From DSOI01 sp041394885 (GTDB lineage: Bacteria > Acidobacteriota > Terriglobia > Bryobacterales > Bryobacteraceae): a stretch of 64,000 nt of DNA. This document shows, in pieces, positions 52,517 through 61,891 of this stretch (the stretch's first letter is position 1; each line of letters starts with the position of its first letter). Both the position numbers and the translations under genes were made by a program. The notes below the pieces were generated by a model. It had not been told where the DNA came from, made no database searches, and was given only the letters and a program-made list of their open reading frames with translations. Where the stretch lies: assembly GCA_041394885.1 (NCBI GenBank), contig JAWKHI010000003.1, positions 276,970-340,969 on the forward strand, in the 5' to 3' direction.

Positions 52517-54355
52517 ATGCCCGAATACCGATCCCGCACCTCCACGCATGGCCGGAATATGGCCGGCGCCCGCGCCCTTTGGCGCGCTACCGGAATGAAG
52601 GATGGCGACTTCGACAAGCCGATCGTCGCCATCGCGAATTCGTTCACGCAGTTCGTGCCCGGCCACGTGCATCTGAAAGACCTCGGCCAGCTTGTGGCGC
52701 GTGAAATCGAGTCCCACGGCGGCGTGGCAAAGGAGTTCAACACCATCGCCGTCGACGACGGGATCGCGATGGGCCACGGCGGCATGCTCTACTCCCTGCC
52801 GTCGCGCGAACTGATCGCCGACGCGGTGGAGTACATGGTGAACGCCCATTGCGCGGACGCGCTGGTGTGTATCTCCAACTGCGACAAAATTACCCCGGGC
52901 ATGTTGATGGCAGCGCTTCGGCTCAACGTCCCCGCCGTGTTCGTCTCCGGCGGTCCCATGGAGGCGGGAAAGGTCAACTGGCACGGCGCCACACGGTCCG
53001 TGGATCTGGTGGACGCGATGATCGAAGCCGCCGACATCCGCAACTCCGATGCCGACGTTGCGGCGATGGAACGTTCGGCATGCCCCACCTGCGGATCCTG
53101 TTCCGGAATGTTTACGGCGAATTCGATGAATTGCCTTACCGAGGCTCTTGGTCTCGCGCTGCCCGGCAACGGATCGATGCTCGCCACGCATGCCGAAAGG
53201 AAGCAACTTTTCCTGCGGGCCGGGCGGATCGCCGTGGATCTGGCGCGCCGCTTTTACGAAGCGGGCGAGACCGGCGCGCTTCCGCGGAACATCGCATCGG
53301 TGGCGGCGTTCGAAAATGCGATGACGCTCGACATCGCCATGGGCGGCTCCACCAACACCGTGCTGCACCTGCTGGCGGCGGCGCAGGAGGCCGGTATCGG
53401 GTTTACGATGGCCGACATTGACCGGTTGTCGCGGCGAGTGCCTTGCCTCGCCAAGGTCGCGCCAGCCACGCAGAAATTCCACATGGAAGATGTCCACCGC
53501 GCTGGCGGCGTGATCGGCATCCTGGGTGAGTTGGACCGCGCCGGGCTGATACACCGCGACGTCCCCACCATCCACGCGCCTACTCTGGGCGCCGCGATCG
53601 ACCAGTGGGACGTGCGCCGCACCGAGGATGCCGCGGTCCTCGACTTTTATCGCGCCGCGCCCGGCGGCGTCCCGACCACCGAGGCCTTTTCGCAGGACCG
53701 GATGTACCCCGAGCTCGACGTCGATCGCGCCAACGGCTGCATCCGCGATCTGGAGCACGCCTACTCGCGCGACGGCGGATTGGCCGTGCTTTACGGCAAC
53801 ATCGCCGAGCGCGGTTCGATCGTAAAGACAGCCGGGGTGGATGAGAGCATTCTGCGGTTCCGGGGCGTCGCGCGCGTTTGCGAAAGCCAGGAGGAAGCCG
53901 TGGAGAAAATCCTGGGCGGCAAGATCGCCGCGGGCGACATCGTGGTGGTTCGCTACGAGGGGCCGAAGGGCGGTCCGGGGATGCAGGAGATGCTGTACCC
54001 GACTTCCTATATCAAGTCCGTGGGGCTGGGCAAGCAATGCGCTCTGCTCACAGACGGCCGGTTTTCCGGCGGATCGTCAGGGCTATCGATCGGTCACGTT
54101 TCGCCGGAAGCCGCGGCAGGCGGGGCGATCGGCTTGATCGAAGACGGCGACGCGATCGACATCGACATCCCGGCCCGGCGGATTCATCTCGATGTCTCCC
54201 CGGACGAGTTGGCGCGGCGCCGGACCGCGATGGAGGCGAAGGGGCAGGAGGCGTGGAAGCCCACGTCCCGTGAGCGCTCTGTCTCGAATGCGCTGCGGGC
54301 GTATGCGGCGTTGACCACCAGCGCGGATACGGGCGCGGTGCGGCGGGCGTTGTAG
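52517..54355 (+). CDS. ilvD: Dihydroxy-acid dehydratase, E. coli-type ([4Fe-4S])
   Basis: 612 residues. Very close in pattern to E. coli IlvD (616 residues): T-H-G-R-N-M-A-G-A-R-A-L-W-R-A-T-G at 10-26, N-C-D-K at 121-124, C-P-T-C-G-S-C-S-G at 189-197 (Cys 189, 192, 195), E-G-P-K-G-G-P-G-M near 485 and D-G-R-F-S-G-G-S-S near 514. This is the branched-chain amino-acid enzyme making 2-oxoisovalerate and 2-oxo-3-methylvalerate, so the other copy (46266-47927) may serve a different acid. Divergent from the SGNH hydrolase. Confidence 0.93.
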   Translation: MPEYRSRTSTHGRNMAGARALWRATGMKDGDFDKPIVAIANSFTQFVPGHVHLKDLGQLVAREIESHGGVAKEFNTIAVDDGIAMGHGGMLYSLPSRELIADAVEYMVNAHCADALVCISNCDKITPGMLMAALRLNVPAVFVSGGPMEAGKVNWHGATRSVDLVDAMIEAADIRNSDADVAAMERSACPTCGSCSGMFTANSMNCLTEALGLALPGNGSMLATHAERKQLFLRAGRIAVDLARRFYEAGETGALPRNIASVAAFENAMTLDIAMGGSTNTVLHLLAAAQEAGIGFTMADIDRLSRRVPCLAKVAPATQKFHMEDVHRAGGVIGILGELDRAGLIHRDVPTIHAPTLGAAIDQWDVRRTEDAAVLDFYRAAPGGVPTTEAFSQDRMYPELDVDRANGCIRDLEHAYSRDGGLAVLYGNIAERGSIVKTAGVDESILRFRGVARVCESQEEAVEKILGGKIAAGDIVVVRYEGPKGGPGMQEMLYPTSYIKSVGLGKQCALLTDGRFSGGSSGLSIGHVSPEAAAGGAIGLIEDGDAIDIDIPARRIHLDVSPDELARRRTAMEAKGQEAWKPTSRERSVSNALRAYAALTTSADTGAVRRAL

Positions 54356-54479
54356 GTTTCGTTCCGGCTGGCGTCAGCCCAAACGCCGGTTGCCGGCCTG
54401 AGCGAACGTTCCGGCCATGGAGGCCTGGCGCGTTCTCAGATCTCTACGTGGCTGAATGCGCTGGCACGTTGAAAAAAAG

Positions 54480-54539
54480 ATCGGGCGTATGAGGCAGGTA
54501 GGGCGTCGTCCCGGTCAGTAAGACGCTGCCCCACCCGAT
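54480..54539 (+). other. Structured intergenic element between ilvD and the PEP-CTERM gene
   Basis: The 319-base gap 54356-54674 has no gene. Within it three nested pairings fit one hairpin: ATCGGG (54480-54485) with CCCGAT (54534-54539), GGCAG (54493-54497) with CTGCC (54526-54530), CGTC (54504-54507) with GACG (54522-54525). A pyrimidine tract TCTTCTTCTCCTCC follows. It could be a leader RNA, a terminator or a chance fold. Confidence 0.35.
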
Positions 54540-54674
54540 ACAGAAATCTTCTTCTCCTCCGTCACTCTTCGTTGCGATTTCGCGCTAAGGAGACCAAGGG
54601 CGAAACGGATTGGCGTCTTCTTGGCTGCTTACTCCGGGTCCCCGAGAATAACAAGACCGGAAGAAGAAACTCCC

Positions 54675-55436
54675 ATGACTCCATCTATCTCGCGACTGAC
54701 TACCGTTGGTTCGCTGCTCCTCGCCGCCGGATTGCATACGGCCGCCCACGCACTACCGATTTCGATCACGAACCCAGGTTTCGAAGCAGCGAACTTGACT
54801 CTCGTCGGCAATGGCGTGTTCAGCCAACTCGTCCCCGGCTCGGGTATCTTTGCCCAGGGAGGCACACTCGACGGCTGGACCATCGCGTTTAGCTCCACAG
54901 ACAGCGCCGGCGGCGGGTTCGCTCCAGCGGCCCTGCCGCTGAACTGGACAACGACGTGGTGGAGCGGCAACAACATCGCATACCTACAGGCCAGTGGGAA
55001 TGTCCAGATCAGCTTGTCGCAAACCGTGGGCACGTTGGCGAGCAATAGCGTATACACACTGTCGGCGCTCACCGGCAATCGCGCCTTCCCGGGCGATTCG
55101 AACTACGCGATTCAACTTCTGGCGGGCAATGCGGTGGTCGCAACCGGAGGCAATAGTGTGCCCGCCGACGATACTTCCGGCATGGATACGGTGGTTTACA
55201 ACAGCGGCCCGTCCAATCCTCTGGCTGGCCTGGCGCTGACGATTCGCCTGCTGGCGATAGGGAATCCAGGATCATCCAATAGCGTCCCTACCGAGGCCTT
55301 CTTCGATGACATTTCGCTCGATGCCGTCGCCAACCCGGCTCCGAGCAGCGTGCCGGAGCCAGGCTCCATGGCTTTGGTGATGGTGGGGTTGCTGGGCGCA
55401 ATCCGCTATCGCAAGCGGCTCGGCACAGCGTATTAG
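54675..55436 (+). CDS. PEP-CTERM sorted extracellular protein
   Basis: 253 residues from ATG 54675. Signal peptide L-T-T-V-G-S-L-L-L-A-A-G-L-H-T-A-A-H-A. The body is a beta-sandwich with I-T-N-P-G-F-E-A near residue 30, of the type seen in carbohydrate-binding surface proteins. The C-terminus is a textbook PEP-CTERM signal: V-P-E-P-G-S-M-A-L-V, a hydrophobic helix, then R-Y-R-K-R. The exosortase that would process it is not in this window. The leader carries the structured element above. Confidence 0.9.
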   Translation: MTPSISRLTTVGSLLLAAGLHTAAHALPISITNPGFEAANLTLVGNGVFSQLVPGSGIFAQGGTLDGWTIAFSSTDSAGGGFAPAALPLNWTTTWWSGNNIAYLQASGNVQISLSQTVGTLASNSVYTLSALTGNRAFPGDSNYAIQLLAGNAVVATGGNSVPADDTSGMDTVVYNSGPSNPLAGLALTIRLLAIGNPGSSNSVPTEAFFDDISLDAVANPAPSSVPEPGSMALVMVGLLGAIRYRKRLGTAY

Positions 55437-55592
55437 CCGGCACAGGGCGGGGCGCCCCTAAGGCCGAAAAGTAATCGCCGCCCGGGCTCCGTTGTACCGG
55501 CGACGACTTAGAAGCGATCAGGCCGTTCCTAAGTTTACTAGGAGGTACACTATTGAGATATCGCACTGAGCAACTCCACCTCACTCTGAAAC

Positions 55593-56171
55593 GTGACAAC
55601 GGCCGATCGAGTAACGACACTGCTCAACACCTGGCGCGACCCCGCGGCCCGGGAAGAGTTGTTCGCCCTGATTCATCCCGAACTCCGCCGGATCGCGGCG
55701 GTTCGATTACGCCGGGAGCGCTCCGGGCACACGTTACAACCGACAGCTCTCGTCAGCGAGGCGTTTCTCAAGCTGGTTCACGCCGAGGCCATCACCTGGA
55801 GCAATCGCGCACACTTCTTCGCGGTGGCATCGGACGCGATGCGAAAGATTCTGGTGGATCATGCCAGGAAGCGGGTTGCCGCCAAGAGGCCACAGATGAG
55901 TGGGCAAAGCGTTAACTCCGATGATTTTGGTTCCACGGATTCGTTCGAGCAACTAATCCAAATCAACGAACTGCTGGACCGGTTGAAAGCCCGGAACGAA
56001 CGCGTGTCGGAAGTGTTCCAACTGCACTATTTCGGAGGAATGACATTCGATGAGATCGGCGAGATCGTCGGGATCAGCAGCCGCGTGGCCAAGCGGGACT
56101 GGAAACTGGCGCGGGGATGGCTGTATGCCGCTCTGAGCGGCACGAAGGCCTCCGATGAATCCGGCGGATAG
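55593..56171 (+). CDS. ECF RNA polymerase sigma factor, TIGR02999 type
   Basis: 192 residues with GTG start. Region 2: I-H-P-E-L-R-R-I-A-A-V-R-L near 25 and T-A-L-V-S-E-A-F-L-K-L near 50, F-F-A-V-A-S-D-A-M-R-K-I-L-V-D-H-A near 74. Region 4: G-G-M-T-F-D-E-I-G-E-I-V-G-I-S-S-R-V-A-K-R-D-W near 148. Its last 17 bases overlap the kinase start, a stronger coupling than at 41.5 kb. Same family as the sigma at 41550-42155. Confidence 0.92.
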   Translation: MTTADRVTTLLNTWRDPAAREELFALIHPELRRIAAVRLRRERSGHTLQPTALVSEAFLKLVHAEAITWSNRAHFFAVASDAMRKILVDHARKRVAAKRPQMSGQSVNSDDFGSTDSFEQLIQINELLDRLKARNERVSEVFQLHYFGGMTFDEIGEIVGISSRVAKRDWKLARGWLYAALSGTKASDESGG

Positions 56172-59100
56172 ACTTCGGATCGCTAGCATCCTCGACGCGG
56201 CTTTGTCGATGGACGAGCCGGAGCGGGAGGGCTATTTGCAGGTCAAGGTAGCCGAGTTTCCGGTGCTGCGGGCTGTCCTCGACGGCATTGGCCCCGCGGG
56301 GACGTTCCTCCGGAATTTCAGCGCGCCGGATGATGATGAAGCCCCGGCGGAAGCGGAGGAAGCGGAACGAGCCGGGGAAGCCGCGGCGCCGTTCGCCGGC
56401 AACGAGCGCTTCCAAGTGATCCGGGTGTTGGGCTCCGGGGGGTTCGGCGACGTCTACGAAGTCTGGGACCGGACGCTCGCGATCAACATTGCACTCAAGG
56501 TCGTCAGGAACGTGCGGCCGGAGGTGATCGCCAGCTTCAAGCGCGGCTTCCGGGCGCTCGAGCGTCTGAGCCATCGGAACGTTTGTCAAGTGTACGAGCT
56601 GATCTTCGATGACGGATCCGGCGCTTGGCTACTGTCGATGGAGCTCATTCGCGGAGAGCCCCTGGGCCATTATCTGGCCGCGCGAGCCGGCGAGATCAGG
56701 AGCGTGTTCCGCCAGGTATCGGAGGGCCTGCATGCCCTGCATCAACGGGACGTTCTCCACTGCGACGTCAAGCCTTCCAACGTATTGGTAACCGCCGAGG
56801 GCCGGGCCGTGATCCTGGACTTCGGCTGGACGCTGCGACGAGAGGATATGCTCTCCAGTCCGGGGTCCGCACTCGCGATTACACTCGGATACGCCGCGCC
56901 GGAGTTGGGGCACGGAAGCCCCCATACGAAGGCTTCGGACTGGTTCGCCACGGGCGAGATGCTCCGGCGGGTGCTGGAGCACGATCCGGACGCGGTGAAG
57001 GCGCATCGATTGAGCGACCTTGCCTCGCTCGCCGTTTGGTTGACCGAGCGCGACCCCAGGCAGCGCCCCAGCGAGGAGGAAGCGCTCGCGGTCCTGGCTC
57101 CCGGCCTTCGGTTGGAGCCGGCAAAGCCGCGGGAGAACTTCGTGGGCCGCCGCGAATGCCTTACACGGTTGGGAGATGCCTTCGCGGTTTCGGCGGGTGA
57201 GCAGCGCTGTGTGACCGTCCATGTCACGGGCGAGTCTGGAATCGGCAAGACTGTCCTCGTCCGTGAGGCGATCCGGCGGATCCGGTTGAGAAACACAGGG
57301 TGCGTGTGTTCTCGGCGCAGTTCCATCAGGGAGAATCGACGCCTTTCAAAGCCTTGGACGAGGTGGCCAGTCAGGCGATCGAGTATCTGATGTCCATGCC
57401 AGCCAGGGCAGTCCTCGCCAGCGGTTTCGAGCGATGGCTCGCCCAATCCAGGGCGTGGTTGACCCGGGACTTCTTTCATCTCAGTGCGTCCTACCAGAAC
57501 CGCCCGCCGGCCCCGGACCAGGCTGACCCGGCAGTTGGCTTCTGCCACAGCGATGGGCCAGCCGACGCGGTATCGCGCCGCAGTCGACTCTTTCAGGAGT
57601 TCCAGGATCTCATCAGCCACCTGAGCCGAGTGAACCCGATCGTCCTCTTCCTCGACGATCTGCAATGGAGCGATCCGGATAGCTTGCTGCTACTGCGAAG
57701 TGTGCTGCACCACCCGAGCCCGCCCGCAATGTTGCTGGTCCTCGGTTATCGCGAAGAGAGCCCGGGGAACCAGCATCTTGCGGCTCTGCGAGGGCCTTTT
57801 CCCGCTGCGCTTTTCGAACACGTCGCCTTGGGCCCGATGGCGGGCGAAGACCTCCATGAACTGGCGCGCGCACTTTCTCCGAATGACGCTGGAGCGGCGG
57901 AGCATCTGGCTCTCGAATCCGGGGGCAACCCCTTTCTGTTCCGGCAACTCACCCTTCACGGCGCGGCGGCGGGGGCCCCGCTCGAATTGAGCGGAGTCAT
58001 CGGCGGCCGGCTTGGCGGACTGCCGTGGTACGCACGTGAGTTCCTGCGCGTGCTGGCCGTTGCGCGCGCGCCGGTCCAATTGCCGGTGCTGCGCGACGCA
58101 GCCGGGATCGCGGACGGGTTGCTCGATGCGAAGGTCCGGCTCATGGCAGCGTTTCTGATTCGCGAAGCCAGCGGCGGCTGTGAGGTGTACCATGACCGGA
58201 TCGCCGAAGCGGTTGCAGCCGGTATCGAGCCCGGCCATCGGCGAGACCTTCACGAGCGCTTGGCCACGACCCTCGAAGCATTCGCGCATCCAGACCCCGA
58301 GGCCATCGCGGCTCACTATTTTTCAGCGGGCCGCCTGGCCGACGCGTGCCGGACCGCGGAGATCGCGGCGCTGCGGGCAACCGAGGTTTTGGCGTTCGAA
58401 AAGGCGGCCGAGTTGTACGAGCGGCTGATCGGCTGGACGGAGGACACGGCGCGCATCGCCGATCTCGAAGAGCGGCGCGGCGAAGCCCTGGTGAACGCCG
58501 GACGAGGCGTGGACGGCGCACGTTGCTTCCAGCGCGCCATCGAGGGAGGGGCAACCGCGACGTCACGCGTTTACGGATCCGGAACACGGAGGAACTGCTG
58601 CGCGCGGGCGAGATCGCGGAAGGAATGCAGGGGCTGCGGTTGCTCCTTCGCGATCACGGTCTTCCCATTCCCGGGGCGCGAGGGCCGGCCATCCGCCGGT
58701 TGATCTGGGAGAAGCTGCGGCTGCGGATCCGACTCCTGTCAAAGGCCCGAATCCGGACTCACGAAGATGCTACGGCCACGGCGCTCCTGGACGTGTGTTG
58801 GGCCGCAATCGTGGGCACGAGTATGGTGTACCCACTGCTGACGGAGATCTATAGCGCCTTGTTCCTTCGTTTGGCGATGGACATGGGTGGCCAGGCTCGG
58901 CTAGGGCTGGCGCTCGGCACCTACGCCTCTCGCCTCGCCTACGATGACGACGGCGAAATCGTGGGTGCGCGGGCGATGATGCGGCAAGCCGCGGGAATGA
59001 TCCCGAGCCAGGAAAGCCCACGCAACTCCGGTATGACGCAACTGCTTTGGGCGACCATCGAAATGCTGAGCGGACACTGGCACGCAAGCTTCGAGCACGC

Positions 59101-59938
59101 CAAGAACGCCCGCAGCACTTTCGAAGACAAGTGCCGGGGCGTGGCTTGGGAGACCGCCACCGCTTCGAGTTACTATCTCACGGCCAGAACTCTGATGGGT
59201 GACTGGCAGGCCAACGCCGTTGAGCGTCCCAAGATGATGGAGAACGCACGGGCCAGGGGAGACCGTTACGCGGAAGTTACGCTGCCGCTGGTTACGGGCT
59301 TCTATGCTTCCTACCTTGCCGGGGATCGCCCGGATGAGGCTGAGGATCTGGTCCATCGCTATATCGCCCGTTGGCCGCGCGGTGAGTTTGACGTGCAGCA
59401 GCTCTACGCGCTGCAGGCGTTGGTGGATCTTGACTTATACCGCGGCGACGGGTGGCGGGCATGGAACCGGGTAGAGACGGCCTGGGACCGCGTTCGCGCC
59501 TCGGGACTGCTCGGAATCTCCCTGCTGCAGTGGTTCACCCTGAGTTGCCGGGGGCGGGCCGCGGTGGCTTTTGCCGCCACCCAGGGCGCGAGCGAGGGGG
59601 AGAAGCGGAAGCTGCTGTCGATCGCGACCGATTCGGCCCGCGTGCTGCTGCGCGCCAAGCGCAAATATGCGAACGGGCTCGGCTGCGTGGTAGCGGCCGG
59701 CGTCCGGACGATCCGGAACGATCGCGCAACCGCGGCGGACTTACTCGGTCGCGCCGAAGAATGCTTTGCCGCCGCTGAACTACACCCGTGGCGCTCGGCC
59801 GCGCTGCTGGCGTTGGCGGAGTTGACCGAAGAGCCCCGTGCCTCGCAGTTGCGCGAGCAGGGCTTGGTCTGGATGAAATCGCAAGAGGTAAGGAGAGCTC
59901 AATGTCTGGTAAGAATGTTCTGCCCGCCTGCGTCGTGA
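56155..59938 (+). CDS. Ser/Thr kinase - AAA ATPase - TPR signalling protein (two frameshifts)
   Basis: About 1260 residues when joined. Kinase domain about residues 85-310: G-S-G-G-F-G-D-V-Y near 90, H-C-D-V-K-P-S-N near 202 (H-C-D replaces H-R-D, as in PknK-like kinases), D-F-G near 222. An ATPase follows, Walker A G-E-S-G-I-G-K-T near 361. The frame is then lost near 57297 (one G short of a four-G run would join N-T-G to V-R-V-F-S-A) and the next frame carries Walker B I-V-L-F-L-D-D-L-Q-W-S. A second shift near 58555 leads to helical TPR-type repeats to the stop at 59938. Both shifts look like one-base deletions and are probably errors. The sigma gene overlaps its start and the cytochrome overlaps its end. 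Confidence 0.82.
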
Positions 59939-61656
59939 CGCTGTTCATGACTCTCGGACAGGCCCAGAGCCAGCCGGATTGCCTTCCGGCCTGGCAGGGC
60001 ACTGGCGTCCAATGCCTGGATCAGAATTGGACCAATCAAACGCGGGACCGGTTTTGGTTCATCGACCAGGGGTCCCGCATCATGCCGGTTGCGTGGTTTG
60101 ACCGGCTGGAGAGGAAAGGCAGCACGGAGAAATTCTCGAAGGGACTGGACCGCTACGGATTTATCACCGACTTCGCCAATGTCGAACTGCCCGGCAGTTC
60201 GGGGAAGAAGCGGCGCGATCTGCCGATTGGTTTCGCGGTAGGGAAGCACCGGGACAGCGGAGAAGAATTCGTGGGGCTGACGTGCGCGGCCTGTCATTCC
60301 GGCCTGATCGCCGCGGAGGGGAAGCGGTTCATGATCGAAGGCGCACCTTCCATGGTGGACTTCGACCTGTTTCTCTCGGAGATGGTGGACGCGATGGGAG
60401 AGACTCTCTCCAACGGCGACAAATGGAGCCGGTTCGCGAATGGTCTCCCCGCGAGCGGCTTGAAGCAGGCGTATGAGGAGCGGTTAGGGAAACTTAGAAT
60501 CCGGCGAACGGTCAATACGCCGTCGCCCGAGGCCGGACCGGCGGGGTTCGGGCGCGTGGATGCCTTTGGACACATTTTCAACCAGGTGGTTTTTGAGCAT
60601 CTGCGGAACGAGCCAAAGAATGCGAAGGATCCGCCGGATGCGCCGGCGTCGTATCCGATGTTGTGGGACATCGCGCAGCACAAGTACGTCCAGTGGAACT
60701 ATTCGGCCCCGAATCTCGGCGTGGGCAAGAATGCGCCCGGGTCGCTGGTCCGTAACATCGGAGAGGTGCTTGGGGTCTTCGGCGAGGTCAAGATTGAGAG
60801 GGGGCTGTCGATCGGCGGCTTCACGCTGCGGGCCTGGAAATATGAGACCAGCGCGGAAACAACCTGAAGACGATCGAGGGGGACTTGGCCCTGCTACGGT
60901 CGTGCCAAAGTGGCCTTTTGCCCTCAGCCAACAGGCCGTGAATGCAGGCCGCGCGGTTTACGCATCGCGATGCGAGGATGCCATGCGGTCATTGGGCGTA
61001 AGCATAACCTGGATAGCGTTCCGATCTCGAGAGTCGCGATCAGCGAATTGGGCACCGATCCTGGACTCGATGACGCCGTCAAGAACAGGAAAGCGCCGTC
61101 AGGCGAGCTGCTCAGTGGGGCTCCCTCCGGGGCGCTTCTGTTCTCGGTACCCGAAGACTTTGCCCGCATGTTCATCCCGGATGGGGTTGCGGCGCTGGTT
61201 CCACGTTCGTCGATATCGGCCGAGGAGCCAGTTCGGATTCTTACGGCCCATCTGGCTCTCAATGGCATCGTGAATCCCGCCGAGAGGCTCGCTGCTTTCG
61301 TGGGCGGTGCGATGGCAAGCCTTCCGATCAAAGATCTCGGCCACTACAAGGCCCGGCCCCTCAACGGCATTTGGGCAACCGCGCCCTACCTTCACAACGG
61401 CTCCGTGCCTTCTCTCGTCCATCTGCTGGGCGTTGAGCCGAGGCCGGAGAAGTTCTGCGTCGGGGACCGGAAGTACGATATCGCGCGGGTTGGGTATGAG
61501 AGTTACGTAAGCGATGCCGCGCAGGGGAAATGTCCCCCGGGCACGAGCCGCGTCGATACTCTAAAGAAGGGGAGTTCGCGGAACGGACACGTTTACGGGA
61601 ACGATCTCCCGGTTGGCGATAAGAAGAACCTCATCGAGTACCTGAAGTCCCTTTGA
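59902..61656 (+). CDS. Exported di-heme cytochrome c, RoxA/CcP-like (frameshifted)
   Basis: From ATG 59902, with AGGAGAG six bases upstream, to 61656, about 584 residues. Signal peptide with V-V-T-L-F-M-T-L-G-Q-A-Q-S. First heme motif C-A-A-C-H at 128-132. The frame is lost near 60860 and again near 60900 and 60985. After restoring single bases the second heme reads R-C-E-D-C-H-A-V-I-G. The tail has the marker L-N-G-I-W-A-T-A-P-Y-L-H-N-G-S-V-P-S-L near 61360, typical of di-heme peroxidase and rubber-oxygenase (RoxA) relatives. A periplasmic redox role is likely; the substrate is open. The gene overlaps the kinase stop by 37 bases. Confidence 0.78.
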
Positions 61657-61891
61657 GGCGGCGTCACTCGTCGTCCTCCAGTGAGCCAATCCGCGGGGCC
61701 TCGCAGCGAATTCGGGGAGGAATCCGGAGCGGCAGCGAGTGGAGGTTGGTGGCTTGGCAGAGGACGGGAACTGAGTAGGCGGCAATCGGAGCAGCCCCTT
61801 GCCATCGGCGTGAGCCGCTTCGATGCCTACCTGGGCGGCTCAGCAGCCAGTCTCATGAATTTTGCGGCCGGAGCGGGAGCGACGGCCTGCA

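Noticed and set aside
52403..54037. 544-codon minus-strand frame opposite the second ilvD
   Set aside because: Same reason: composition is that of a GC shadow.
54480..54539. c-di-GMP (GEMM) riboswitch upstream of the PEP-CTERM gene
   Set aside because: A nearby GGGCGAAAC looked like the GEMM start, but the tetraloop/receptor and second helix of GEMM are absent.
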